NCBI RefSeq assembly: GCF_015840715.1 | Contig: NZ_CP060397.1 | Location: forward strand, 1,054,001 to 1,118,000 | Direction: 5' to 3' | DNA length: 64,000 nucleotides | From: Synechococcus sp. CBW1004 | Lineage (GTDB): Bacteria; Cyanobacteriota; Cyanobacteriia; PCC-6307; Cyanobiaceae | Shown: positions 38,013 to 46,633 of the stretch, piece after piece | Position numbering within the stretch: position 1 is the first letter of the stretch | Layout of the letters: each line of letters opens with the position of its first letter | Notes under the pieces: generated by a model | The model's input: the letters and a program-made list of their open reading frames with translations, nothing else | The model's database searches: none | What the model was told of the DNA's origin: nothing | Translations under genes and position numbers: made by a program

Positions 38013-38599
38013 ACACGCCGGGCCTGCTGGAGCTGGAAGCAGAGGCCCGGCGGCGCGGCCTGCTGCTGCGCCTGCAGGTGGTGCGGCCGCTGGGATTGTT
38101 CTGGAGCCTGCGAATCGGCGTGGCCGAGAGGCGCTCCGGCGGCGAACCGACCGCAGAGGCAATGTCTGAGACGAGCGCCCAGGCGCAGCGCCCGCAGGGC
38201 GTCGGCAGCGGCGAGCGGCTGGTGCTGCTGGGCGACCTGAAGGCCTGGGCTCTGCCGAGCCCCGACGGCCTTCGCATCGACTCCCTGGAGGTGGCCGGCC
38301 GCGAGCAGGGCGAACGCGACCGCGGCGTCGGCCCGCTGATCACGGCTGCCTGCTTCGCCTGGGCGCTGGAGGCCACCCCCTGCCGCAGCGCCCGCTTCCT
38401 GGCGATCCGCGACGATGCCCGCCAGCACCGGCGCCTGGTGCGCTATTTCCAGAGGCTCGGCTTCGAACCGGTGCGGGAGCTGGGGGCCGCCGCCTGGGAT
38501 CTGCCGGCACGCACGGTGTGGGGTGGAGCGGGCCTGCTGATGCGGGGCGACTGTCACGAGGTGCTGCGGCGCTGCGGCCGGCGGCTGGAGCTGGTCTGA
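38009..38599 (+). CDS. GNAT-like N-acetyltransferase, cyanobacterial/plastid type
   Basis: The 196-residue protein looks like a GNAT enzyme of the cyanobacterial type. A loose acetyl-CoA region (GERDRGVGPLITAACFAWAL) and a C-terminal LVRYFQRLGFEPVRELGAAA with an MRGDC tail are visible. An interior low-complexity stretch (SETSAQAQRPQGVG) interrupts the domain. Its ATG overlaps the stop of the GST-DUF952 gene by four bases, and it is the last gene of the lysA-to-GNAT series. Substrate is unknown. Confidence 0.68.
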   Translation: MNTPGLLELEAEARRRGLLLRLQVVRPLGLFWSLRIGVAERRSGGEPTAEAMSETSAQAQRPQGVGSGERLVLLGDLKAWALPSPDGLRIDSLEVAGREQGERDRGVGPLITAACFAWALEATPCRSARFLAIRDDARQHRRLVRYFQRLGFEPVRELGAAAWDLPARTVWGGAGLLMRGDCHEVLRRCGRRLELV

Positions 38600-38783
38600 A
38601 CGCCCGGCCAGGGGGGGCCAAGACCCACCCGATCGGCGTATCCACCGGCGGCGGTGCGGCGGGCGGCCTCCGCAGCGTGAGATCCATGGGAAGGCGCAGA
38701 AAGCAGGCGACCTGACGCCATCGCAAGGGCATTCCCCCTGAGCCGACGGGCGATCCTGGTGCCTGTCAGCGACGCCGAGCGCC

Positions 38784-40160
38784 ATGCCCCCCACGCCGCT
38801 GCTGCTCGCCGCCGCCGCTCTCTCCCTGGCCTTGATGGCGGATCTGGGGCTGGCGATTCTGCTGGGCGGCCTGGCGCGGGTGTTCGCCCGGGCACCGCGG
38901 TTGCGACAGGGGGCCGACGCCGTGGAGCACACCTCCCTGACGGTGGTGATCCCCGCCTTCAACGAAGCGGTCAACATCGAGGCCTGCCTGGCCAGCGTGC
39001 TGGGCTGTGATCCGCCGTGCGCCGACTGGCGGGTGCTGGTGGTGGATGACCGCTCCACCGACGCCACCGCCGCGCTGGCTGCCGCCACCGCCGAGCGACT
39101 GGGTAGCCCTCCGGGCCGCTTCGCCCTGCTGGACGCCGGTGCCCGGCCGGCTGGGCAGCGCTGGGTGGGCAAGAACTGGGCCTGCAGCCGGGCCATGGAG
39201 CAGGTGAGCAGCGACTGGGTGCTGTTCCTCGACGCCGACGTGCGCCTGGCGCCCGCGACCCTGCGGCGGGCCCTGGGCCAGGCAGTGGAGGAGCAGGCCG
39301 ATCTGTTCAGCCTGGCGCCACGGCTCTGCTGCGGCTGTCTGGCCGAATGGATGGTGCAGCCGATCATGGCCAGCCTGCTGGGGCTGGGCTTTCCGATCGA
39401 AGCCGCCAACGACCCCGCCGATCCCACCGCCTTCGCCGCCGGGCCGTTCATGCTGTTCCGGCGCAGTGCCTATGACGCGATCGGCGGCCACCGCGCCCTG
39501 GCCGGCGAGGTGGTGGAAGACCTGGCCCTGGCACGGCGGATCAAGGGCGGCGGCCTGCGGCTGCGCTACCTGCTCGGCGTCGATGCGGTGGATCTGCGCA
39601 TGTACAGCGATTTCGCCGCCCTGTGGGAGGGCTGGAGCAAGAACTGGTTCGCGGGGCTCGATCGCAGCGTCGCCAGGGCCCTGGGCGCCTCGGCCGTGGT
39701 GCTGCTGCTGTTCAGCGGCCCCTGGCTGCTCGCGGGGACAGCCGGCACAGGCCTGCTGTGGCAGCGGTTCGCCGGGCCCACCGCGCTCGACCCCGTCCCA
39801 TCACCCGGCTTCCCGGCGGCGGCCACGGGGATGGGCGACGCGCTGCACACGCTGCTGCGCCATGGGCCGCGGCTGCCCGCGTGGCTGCTGCACGGCGCGT
39901 CAGGTCTTGAGGCCACGCTCCAGAGCTCTGCGGCCACCGCGACGCTGCTGCTGCGCCTGACCCTGGCGGCCGCCCTGCTCGGCATCGGCCTGCAGCTGGC
40001 CCTGCGGCTGTGGACCCGCCAGCGCTTCCAGGTGCCGCTCACCCTCTGGTGGCTGATGGGGGCCGGCGGCCTGGTGGTGGCGGCCCTGGGTCCCACGTCG
40101 GTGTGGCGCTCTCTCACCGGCCGCGGCTGGACCTGGAAGGGACGCTCACTGGCGGGCTGA
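38784..40160 (+). CDS. Family 2 glycosyltransferase, CruG/HpnB-like
   Basis: The 458-residue membrane GT2 enzyme has an N-terminal transmembrane segment (LLAAAALSLALMADLGLAIL). Catalytic motifs follow: LTVVIPAFNEAVNIEACLAS, VVDDRSTDAT, LFLDADVRLAPA and the base region GEVVEDLALARRI. Four C-terminal membrane helices complete it. Length and layout are like CruG (2'-O-glycosyltransferase of myxoxanthophyll synthesis) and HpnB (hopanoid). Which acceptor it uses cannot be decided. It belongs to the same broad family as the CrtQ-like enzyme at 313 but the two are not close copies. Confidence 0.82.
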   Translation: MPPTPLLLAAAALSLALMADLGLAILLGGLARVFARAPRLRQGADAVEHTSLTVVIPAFNEAVNIEACLASVLGCDPPCADWRVLVVDDRSTDATAALAAATAERLGSPPGRFALLDAGARPAGQRWVGKNWACSRAMEQVSSDWVLFLDADVRLAPATLRRALGQAVEEQADLFSLAPRLCCGCLAEWMVQPIMASLLGLGFPIEAANDPADPTAFAAGPFMLFRRSAYDAIGGHRALAGEVVEDLALARRIKGGGLRLRYLLGVDAVDLRMYSDFAALWEGWSKNWFAGLDRSVARALGASAVVLLLFSGPWLLAGTAGTGLLWQRFAGPTALDPVPSPGFPAAATGMGDALHTLLRHGPRLPAWLLHGASGLEATLQSSAATATLLLRLTLAAALLGIGLQLALRLWTRQRFQVPLTLWWLMGAGGLVVAALGPTSVWRSLTGRGWTWKGRSLAG

Positions 40161-40255
40161 GCCATCAGGAGGGAGCACTTTCCATCCATTGGCGACCAGG
40201 GGCTATCGCCGCTGGCAGCCGATCCGCGAGGGTGGACGCACCCCGCGCGTGCACC

Positions 40256-40642
40256 ATGGCCGACACCCCCTATCTGGTTGCCCTCGCGGTGGTGGAACTC
40301 AACGGGCGCCGGGCCCTGCCCCTGGGCGGTCAATCCTGGGCGGCAGCCCAGGCGGAGACGGAACCGGGCGAGCTGGGCCGCTCCCTGGCCCTGGATCTGC
40401 TGCTGCGGCTGCTGCAGCGCAGCGAGGAGGGTGCGCTGCGGCGCCTGGCGGGCGATGACAGCCTGCTGCTGCTCGAAATGCCGCTCGAACAGATGAGTGA
40501 ACGCCTGCCCCAGCTAAAGGCGACCTGGCTGGCCGGCGGCGACACCGACACCCTGCTGAACGACCTGCGCGCCCTCGCCGGCCGGCGCTGGCGGGTGACC
40601 ACCGCCAAGTACGACGGGGTGAGCCTCAGCCCCCTGTCCTGA
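40256..40642 (+). CDS. Unrecognised small protein downstream of GT2 gene
   Basis: The 128-residue product is not recognised. It is Leu-rich and acidic, with helices LALDLLLRLLQRSEEGALRR and LLLLEMPLEQMSERLPQL and a C-terminal RRWRVTTAKYDGVSLSPL. No membrane segment is present. ATG 40256 is preferred; the frame is open upstream into the glycosyltransferase gene. No function is assigned. Confidence 0.6.
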   Translation: MADTPYLVALAVVELNGRRALPLGGQSWAAAQAETEPGELGRSLALDLLLRLLQRSEEGALRRLAGDDSLLLLEMPLEQMSERLPQLKATWLAGGDTDTLLNDLRALAGRRWRVTTAKYDGVSLSPLS

Positions 40643-40698
40643 AGCCCGCCGCAACGGCTGCCGGATCAGCGCCAGCCCCACCACTCACCCCCCCCACC

Positions 40699-40743
40699 AG
40701 TCAAGGCACAGCCGGTCAAGGCACAGCCGGTCAAGGCACAGCC
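40699..40743. repeat. Three tandem copies of a 15-base unit
   Basis: Three adjacent copies of GGTCAAGGCACAGCC (the first begins AGT) occupy this short spacer between the convergent genes ending at 40642 and 40770. No arms for a hairpin are seen. The copies are too short and too few for a CRISPR array. Confidence 0.85.
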
Positions 40744-40769
40744 GATCAGACGCAGCAGTGCGGGGAGCT

Positions 40770-41663
40770 TCAGGGATTGCAGTGGGGGCAATGGCCGGGA
40801 TCGGCCTGGCGCAGCCCATCGCGACGCGGCAGCTCCCGGCGCTCGTCGCAGCGCACGCAGCCATGGATCTCGGCGCGCGTCAGCGTCGTGGGCAGGCCGC
40901 ACCAGCCGCAGGGAAGCCCGGGCTCGCTGGCGATCAGACCCCAGCCGGGGGCCTGGCAGCTCGGGCAGGCCGTGGCGATCCGCCGCACGAGCCGGAAGCT
41001 GAGCTGGCGGATGCTGGCCATGCGGGTGGGGTTGCAGTGGGCTCGCATGTCGGTTTCGAGCTGCACCTGCCCACTGGGCGCCGCCGCCGCTGCCGCCGCG
41101 ATGGCCGCCCACAGGGCCTGGCGCTGATGGATGCCCTTGTGGATCGCCGCAGAGTCCGGGGCGATGGCACCCAGCGGGCGGACGATCAGGGCGTGGCTGG
41201 GAAATCCCACAGCGCTCAGCCAGCGCTGCAGCTCGGCACTGCCGGCCTCGCTCTCCAGTGATGCCGCCTTCAGCCGCCGCTGGGCGAAGTTGGTGCGGCG
41301 GGCCTGCAGCTGCTCGTGGATGGTGATCCCGCGCTGCTGGTCAAGGAACACCATCACCTCCATCCCCACCGGCAGCAACGGCACCGCCGGGTGGGGGCCG
41401 AAGCTGCCCTCGCTGGCGATCGCCAGGCCCGTGCCGCCATGGGCCAGAGCCAGCTCGGCCTTGGCGATGCAGGCCTCGAGGGCCGTGCCTTGCCGCGCCA
41501 CCGTGCCGCAGAAGCTGCCCAGCTGATCGGTGTCGAGCTCCGGCAGGTGCAGGAGCCGAGCACCCAGACCGTGGCGCAGGGCCCGGCCGATCACCCGTTG
41601 CTTGCCGTGGCGGGTGGCCAGGGCGACGGGCCTGTCGGCGTAGGGACGGGAGGACTGCACCAC
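40770..41663 (-). CDS. DUF6671-type protein with C-terminal zinc ribbons
   Basis: The 297-residue protein matches the DUF6671 pattern seen in bacteria: VALATRHGKQRVIGRALRHG at the start, then LDTDQLGSFCGTVARQGTAL, ALAHGGTGLAIASEGSFGPH and VFLDQQRGITIHEQ. The C-terminal quarter has paired cysteine motifs CPSC, CGWC, CVRC and CPHC that would bind two zinc ions. Function is unknown. It lies upstream of the tandem repeat and downstream of the CPA2 antiporter on the same strand, 32 bases from its stop. Confidence 0.8.
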   Translation of the reverse strand: MVQSSRPYADRPVALATRHGKQRVIGRALRHGLGARLLHLPELDTDQLGSFCGTVARQGTALEACIAKAELALAHGGTGLAIASEGSFGPHPAVPLLPVGMEVMVFLDQQRGITIHEQLQARRTNFAQRRLKAASLESEAGSAELQRWLSAVGFPSHALIVRPLGAIAPDSAAIHKGIHQRQALWAAIAAAAAAAPSGQVQLETDMRAHCNPTRMASIRQLSFRLVRRIATACPSCQAPGWGLIASEPGLPCGWCGLPTTLTRAEIHGCVRCDERRELPRRDGLRQADPGHCPHCNP

Positions 41664-41694
41664 GACACTCGGCGGACAGAGGCGGCCCTGGGGC

Positions 41695-43050
41695 TCAGGC
41701 GCTGGGCTGAACCGCCTCGGCGCCAGGGGTGCCGGCCTCAGAGGGAATCACCAGGCGCAGGAGAATCGGCGCCAGGAAGGTGGTGCCGATCACCATCAGC
41801 AGGATCGCCGCCTCCAGGGAAGGGCTGAGGATGCCGGCCTGACGGCCCAGGCCCAGGAAGATCAGGCCCACCTCGCCACGGGGCATCATCCCCAGGCCCA
41901 CCACCAGACGGTTGGTGGGTTCCTTGCTGACGTAGCTCCAGCCGGCGGCGATCTTGCCGATGATCGAGGCCACCAGCAGGAAGGCCGCCACGATCAGGCC
42001 CTCCCGGTTGGCGGGGTCGAACGGATTGAGCACCGACAGATCCATGCCGGTGCCGATCAGCACGAAGAAGACGGTGGCGAACAGGGCCACCAGCGGCTTG
42101 ACGGCGGCGTCGATGTCATGGGTGTGCTTGGAGGCGCTGAGGATCAGGCCGGCTGCGAAGGCGCCGAGGGCGGCCTCCAGGCCGATCGCCTGGGCGGCGA
42201 AGCAGCAGAGGGTGAGCACCACGAAGCTGGCCACGGCCACATCGCCGGGCGCCTTGAGCCGGTCCACCACCCAGTCGAAGGCGGGTGCCGCGGTGCGGCT
42301 GAGGAACAGGGCCACCGCCACGAAGGCCACGGCCGCCAGGCAGAGCTTCACCACCGGTCCGACGCTGAAGGCGCCACCGCCGACCACGGCCACCACCACC
42401 GCCAGGATGACGATGCCGAGAATGTCATCGAGCACGGCGGCACCGATCACGATCTGGCCCTCGCTGCGCTTGAGCCACTTGAGCTCCCCGAAGACGCTGG
42501 CGGTGATGCCGATCGAGGTGGCCGTCATCGCCGCGCCGGCGAACACCGCCGGGATCAGCGGCACATGGAACAGGTAGTAGAGCCCGGCCGTGCCGAGGGC
42601 GAACGGCAGCACCACACCGGTCACCGCCACCGTTCCGGCCTGAACGCCGACGGCCACCAGCTCATCGAGCTCGCTCTCCAGACCGGTGAGGAACAACAAG
42701 GCGAACAGGCCGAGCTGCGACACGGTCTGCAGGCTCGGGAAGGTCTCGTCGTACACGTGCCGCACCGCCTCGGGCGTGATGTCCGAGAGCGTGGCCACCA
42801 GGCCGGAGGCGGCGGCGCTCAGCTCCGCCTGGGCGCCGGGCGGCACGATCAGATGCAGACCGGAGACACCGATCAGCACACCGGCCACCAGTTCACCGAG
42901 GATCGTCGGCAGCTGCAGGCGCACCATCAGCTCGGCAATCGCCCGGGCGGCGATGAAGATCACCAGGAAGCGACCGACCTGGATCAGGGTTTCGGCCGTT
43001 TCCAGTTGATGGGAGCTGAACTCCATCAGCAAGGGTGGGAGGGGAGGCAT
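41695..43050 (-). CDS. CPA2-family cation:proton antiporter, NhaS3-like
   Basis: The 451-residue protein has about 12 membrane segments and the CPA2 hallmarks: an N-terminal LGELVAGVLIGVSGLHLIVP, LLFLTGLESELDELV and the ion-binding Asp pair in GAAVLDDILGIVILAVVV. The last part includes FVLIGTGMDLS and MMPRGEVGLIFLGLGRQAG. It resembles NhaS3, the Na+/H+ antiporter of cyanobacterial thylakoids. Start ATG 43050 (or 43026) is used. It is divergent from the mrp operon with about 170 bases between, and both serve Na+ extrusion. Confidence 0.9.
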   Translation of the reverse strand: MPPLPPLLMEFSSHQLETAETLIQVGRFLVIFIAARAIAELMVRLQLPTILGELVAGVLIGVSGLHLIVPPGAQAELSAAASGLVATLSDITPEAVRHVYDETFPSLQTVSQLGLFALLFLTGLESELDELVAVGVQAGTVAVTGVVLPFALGTAGLYYLFHVPLIPAVFAGAAMTATSIGITASVFGELKWLKRSEGQIVIGAAVLDDILGIVILAVVVAVVGGGAFSVGPVVKLCLAAVAFVAVALFLSRTAAPAFDWVVDRLKAPGDVAVASFVVLTLCCFAAQAIGLEAALGAFAAGLILSASKHTHDIDAAVKPLVALFATVFFVLIGTGMDLSVLNPFDPANREGLIVAAFLLVASIIGKIAAGWSYVSKEPTNRLVVGLGMMPRGEVGLIFLGLGRQAGILSPSLEAAILLMVIGTTFLAPILLRLVIPSEAGTPGAEAVQPSA

Positions 43051-43220
43051 CAGAAGCCTGAAAAGGTCACGGGGTTATAGGGATCCGGCCGGGTGATGTG
43101 GGGCCGTGCGGCTCAGGGGCTGGCGCGTGGGCCTGAGGAGGACGCGTCGGAGCGGGTTTCCGCCCGGGATACTGCATGGACCGCTACTGTCCGGCCGACC
43201 TCCGCAACGCGGACTGGCCC

Positions 43221-43595
43221 ATGGCTGCGATCCGACTGCTGGAGCTGCTGATCCTTCTGGCCGCCCTGGCCGGCTTCACGGGACTGTTGCTGCGACGCAA
43301 CCTGTTTCTCAAGGTGCTGGCCATGGATGTGACCGGCAGCGCCGTGGTGGCGCTGTTCGTGTTGCTGGGCGCCCGCTCCGGCCTGCGCACACCGATTCTG
43401 TCGCGCCTCGCCAACCCGGCCGATCCCGGCCTGGCGGGCGCCGATCTGGCCGATCCGATCCCCCAGGCCGTGATCCTGACCGCCATCGTCATCGGCCTGT
43501 CCATCCAGGCGCTGCTGCTGGTGGTGATCACCCAGTTGGCCCGCATCGACCCCAGCCTTGATGCGTCCAGCTTCGACCCACCCGATCGCCCATGA
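43221..43595 (+). CDS. mrpC: Mrp antiporter subunit C-like (NuoK homologue)
   Basis: The 124-residue membrane protein has three helices, including LFLKVLAMDVTGSAVVALFV and AVILTAIVIGLSIQALLLVV, the pattern of MrpC/NuoK. It begins the seven-gene set running to 47.3 kb. ATG 43221 is chosen over a farther upstream start because it gives the expected N-terminal helix. Its stop overlaps the mrpD start (ATGA). Confidence 0.85.
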   Translation: MAAIRLLELLILLAALAGFTGLLLRRNLFLKVLAMDVTGSAVVALFVLLGARSGLRTPILSRLANPADPGLAGADLADPIPQAVILTAIVIGLSIQALLLVVITQLARIDPSLDASSFDPPDRP

Positions 43596-45082
43596 GCGAC
43601 GCCTGGAGCCCAGGCAGCCCCCAGCTGGTGATCTGGCTGCTGGCGCCCTACCTCGCCGCCTTCACGGTGGCGCTGCTGCCGGCGCTGAGCGCCCCGCTGA
43701 TTCTTCTGTGCGGGCTGGCCACCGCGCTGCTCGGGGGCTGGCTTCTGCTGGGGGGCAGCGGCCTGCAGCTGCTCCTGCTGGGACGGTACGGGGTCAGTCT
43801 CAGCGTCGATGGCCTCGCCTGCTGGTTCCTGCTGCTGGGCGGGCTGGTGTGCCTGGCGGTGTGGATGGAGGGCCGCCGGCAGGGCTGGGAGCGCACCGGC
43901 TGGCTGCTGCTGCTGGTGCTGCTGGGGGCCCTCAACACCAGCTTCCTCACCACCGATCTGGTGAGCCTCTACGTGAGCCTGGAGGTGGTCGCGATCAGTG
44001 CCTTCCTGCTGATCCTCAAGGGCCGAAGCGCCCGGGCTGACTGGATCGCCCTGCGCTATCTCCTGATCAGCAACACCGCCATGGGGCTGTATCTGATCGG
44101 TGCGGCCCTGGTGTACTCCCAGAGCGGCAGCTTCCAGTTCACCGCCCTCGCGGCCCTGCCACCAGGGGCACCCCTGGCCCTGGTGCTGGTGGGACTGCTC
44201 ACCAAATCCGGCGTGTTCCTCAACGGGCTGTGGCTGCCGCGCACCCATGCGGAGGCCCCCGCCGAAGTGTCGGCTCTGCTGTCGGGCGTGGTGGTCAGTG
44301 CCGGCGCCCTGCCCTTGCTGCGGCTGGAGCAGCTCAGCCCCAGCGTGACCGCACTGCTCACCCCGATCGCCCTGGCCAGCGCCGCGCTGGGGGTGACGTA
44401 CGCCCTGGTCGTCGACGATGCCAAGCGCCTGCTGGCCTGGAGCACCCTGGCGCAGATGGGGCTGGTGATCCTCTCCCCCGCGGCCGGCGGCGCGATGGCG
44501 CTCAGTCACGGCCTGGCCAAGGCGGGGCTCTTTCTCACCGCCCGCCACTGGCCGAGCCGCTCGCTGCAGGGCTGGTCAAGCAGGCCCCTGGCCTGGAGCC
44601 TGCAGCTGCCGCTGTGGCTGGGTGCCCTCTCGATCGCCGGTGTGGCACCGATGCTCGGCTTCTCCGCCAAGAAACAGCTGGAGACGGCCCTGAGCCCACC
44701 GCTGGCCTGGGCCGTGCTGCTGCTCTCGATCGGCAGCGTGGCCCTCTACACGCGTCTCTGCCGGGCGCCCTGGGACCTGACACCGCGCGCACCGTTGTCC
44801 TGGGGAGCCCTGCTGCTCAGCCTGCCGCTGCTGATCGCCGGAGTGGCCTTCAGCGCAGGACGCGTCACGGTCGATGGCCTGGTGAAGACCTTCACCGTGC
44901 TGCTCCTCGGCGTGGCCCTCGATCAGGCCCTCGAGCGGCTGCGCTGGCGCGAGAGGATGGCCCTGCCCCAGCTGGATCGCCTCCCCGACCTGCTGGGCGG
45001 CCTGGGACTGATCGGGGCCGGCCTGGTGGTGGCGATGCACAGCGGCAGATTCAGCCCCCTGCTGGCAGGGGGAGCGCTCTGA
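43592..45082 (+). CDS. mrpD: Mrp antiporter subunit D-like (proton-conducting, NuoM/N homologue)
   Basis: The 496-residue protein is a NuoL/M/N-type membrane subunit with about 14 helices. Visible markers are LTTDLVSLYVSLEVVAISAF, LVGLLTKSGVFLNGLWLPRTHAEAP (channel Lys), AKRLLAWSTLAQMGLVIL and ALSHGLAKAGLFLTA. It pumps or exchanges H+ and Na+ with the other Mrp subunits. Overlaps at both ends (mrpC, mrpE) indicate one transcript. It is the only NuoL/M-type large subunit in this cluster. Confidence 0.92.
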   Translation: MSDAWSPGSPQLVIWLLAPYLAAFTVALLPALSAPLILLCGLATALLGGWLLLGGSGLQLLLLGRYGVSLSVDGLACWFLLLGGLVCLAVWMEGRRQGWERTGWLLLLVLLGALNTSFLTTDLVSLYVSLEVVAISAFLLILKGRSARADWIALRYLLISNTAMGLYLIGAALVYSQSGSFQFTALAALPPGAPLALVLVGLLTKSGVFLNGLWLPRTHAEAPAEVSALLSGVVVSAGALPLLRLEQLSPSVTALLTPIALASAALGVTYALVVDDAKRLLAWSTLAQMGLVILSPAAGGAMALSHGLAKAGLFLTARHWPSRSLQGWSSRPLAWSLQLPLWLGALSIAGVAPMLGFSAKKQLETALSPPLAWAVLLLSIGSVALYTRLCRAPWDLTPRAPLSWGALLLSLPLLIAGVAFSAGRVTVDGLVKTFTVLLLGVALDQALERLRWRERMALPQLDRLPDLLGGLGLIGAGLVVAMHSGRFSPLLAGGAL

Positions 45083-45510
45083 TGGGGTTTCTGCTCAGTT
45101 GCCTGCTGCGGCTCCTGCTCTGGGGTCTGCTCACGGCCGACACCAGTGCCATCAACCTGCTGATCGGCCTGGCGCTGGCCCTCCTGCTGCCCCACGCCCA
45201 GGGACCGCGTCAACCGCTGGCCCCCCTGCTCAAGGCCCTCTGGCGCGCCCTGATGGCCATTCCCCTCGCCTACGGGGAGGCGCTGGCCCTGATCGGCGGC
45301 AGCGGCGAGGAGCAGGAGCGCTGGCTGGAGCAGCCGGCCAGCCCGCCGAGCCAGCGGCTGGTGATCTTCCTGGAGGTGCTGGCGATCACGCTCACGCCCT
45401 TCACGCTCGTGCTCGGCCTGAGCCGGGTGGAGGGCCGGTCGGTCTACCGCATCCACCAGCTGCGGCCGCAGCCGCGCCCGCCGCGACCCACCCCATCCAT
45501 GGAGGACTGA
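45082..45510 (+). CDS. mrpE: Mrp antiporter subunit E-like
   Basis: The 142-residue protein has two N-terminal helices (LLSCLLRLLLWGLLTADTSA, NLLIGLALALLLPHAQGP), then LKALWRALMAIPLAYGEAL and SQRLVIFLEVLAITLTPFTL, as in MnhE/MrpE. The TGATG junction at 45080-45084 couples it to mrpD. The Pro/Arg-rich tail is not conserved in the family. Confidence 0.88.
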   Translation: MGFLLSCLLRLLLWGLLTADTSAINLLIGLALALLLPHAQGPRQPLAPLLKALWRALMAIPLAYGEALALIGGSGEEQERWLEQPASPPSQRLVIFLEVLAITLTPFTLVLGLSRVEGRSVYRIHQLRPQPRPPRPTPSMED

Positions 45511-45513
45511 GCC

Positions 45514-45762
45514 ATGACCGTGTTGATCTGGGGAATGCTGCTGGCCCTGCTGATTCCGATCGCCGTGGTGTGCCGCCCCTGCAGCGTCTGGGACCGGATG
45601 GCGGCCTTCAGCAGCATCGCCTCGAAGGTGGCGCTGATCATGATGGTGGTGGGCGTGCTGCGCAACGACTGGATGCTGGGGCTGGTGGGGGCGATCAGCC
45701 TCAGCGCCGGCAATTCGGGGATGTTGCTGCTCGCCAACCTGCTGCGGGAGGTCGAGCGATGA
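45514..45762 (+). CDS. mrpF: Mrp antiporter subunit F-like
   Basis: The 82-residue protein has three helices: VLIWGMLLALLIPIAVVCRP, the central SIASKVALIMMVVGVLRNDW and LVGAISLSAGNSGMLLLANL. These fit MnhF/MrpF. It starts three bases after mrpE and its stop overlaps the mrpG ATG. Confidence 0.8.
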   Translation: MTVLIWGMLLALLIPIAVVCRPCSVWDRMAAFSSIASKVALIMMVVGVLRNDWMLGLVGAISLSAGNSGMLLLANLLREVER

Positions 45763-46106
45763 CCGCCCATCTGCAGGTCATGCAGCCTGTCATCGGCCAC
45801 CTCAGCCTGCTGCTGCTGGCGGCAGGACTGCTGCTCTGGTTCTGGGGAACCTGGCCCCTGCTGGAGAGCGGCAGCTATCTCGGCAAGCTGCACAAGCTCT
45901 CGGTGGCCGACACCCTCGGCTCCACCCTGATGCTGCTGGGTCTGTTGCTACGGATCCCGGGGCAGTGGCCGCTGCTCTGCCTGGCGCTGCTGGGCCTGAT
46001 GGTGTGGAACACCATTTTCGGCTACATGCTGGCGCGCTGTTCGCTCCCACCGCGGGGCGAGCCGTCAGCCGGCGTGCCCCTGTCCTCCCCAACCCTGCGT
46101 CGATGA
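45759..46106 (+). CDS. mrpG: Mrp antiporter subunit G-like
   Basis: The 115-residue protein resembles MnhG/MrpG: LSLLLLAAGLLLWFWGTWPL, then YLGKLHKLSVADTLGSTLML and a third helix. Start and stop overlap its neighbours (ATGA at both ends). MrpG is needed for assembly of the complex. Confidence 0.85.
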   Translation: MTAHLQVMQPVIGHLSLLLLAAGLLLWFWGTWPLLESGSYLGKLHKLSVADTLGSTLMLLGLLLRIPGQWPLLCLALLGLMVWNTIFGYMLARCSLPPRGEPSAGVPLSSPTLRR

Positions 46107-46633
46107 ACGAGGTGCTCCTCAACCCTGCGCTCAGCCTCGGCGGCGAACTCGATCTGCTGCTGCCGATCACGGCGCTGCTGCCGCTCACGGCGGTGCTGCT
46201 GGTGAGCCAGAGCAACCCTTATCAGACGCTCGTGCTGCGCGGCATCCTCGGCTCGGTGGCCACCCTGCTCTACGCGCTGCTCGGGGCGCCGGATGTGGCG
46301 ATCACCGAGGCCCTGGTGGGCACGCTGCTCTCCACAACCCTGTATGCCGTGGCGCTGCGCTCCTCGATGGCGCTGCGGCTGGAGGACCGCCGCAGCGGCC
46401 CCGATCCGCAACCGGTGGAACGGCTCTGTCAATGGATCTCCCCCCTGCATCTGCGCCTGCGACTCGTGGAGGCCGGCGCCGACCGGGACCGCTGCCACGG
46501 ATGGCTGGAGGATGGCGGGCGTCTGGTGCTGCGCCAGCGGGCGCTGCTGGAGCGGCTGCAGCGGTGCCCCGGCTATGGCCCCTGGCGTGACGCGGGCGGT
46601 GCGGTCCTGCTCGATCCGGAGATGGCGCCATGA
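46103..46633 (+). CDS. DUF4040 (MbhD-like) Mrp antiporter subunit
   Basis: The 176-residue protein contains the DUF4040/MbhD module that corresponds to part of the C-terminal region of MrpA: LLPLTAVLLVSQSNPYQTLV, VATLLYALLGAPDVAITEAL and VGTLLSTTLYAVALRSSM. A cytoplasmic tail of about 85 residues follows and is not recognised. It overlaps mrpG and the following MbhE-MnhB gene by four bases each. In this operon the MrpA function is split among separate genes. Confidence 0.82.
   Translation: MNEVLLNPALSLGGELDLLLPITALLPLTAVLLVSQSNPYQTLVLRGILGSVATLLYALLGAPDVAITEALVGTLLSTTLYAVALRSSMALRLEDRRSGPDPQPVERLCQWISPLHLRLRLVEAGADRDRCHGWLEDGGRLVLRQRALLERLQRCPGYGPWRDAGGAVLLDPEMAP

Noticed and set aside
40699-40743. 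Possible CRISPR repeats
   Set aside because: The units are 15 bases and directly adjacent without spacers, and no cas genes are nearby.
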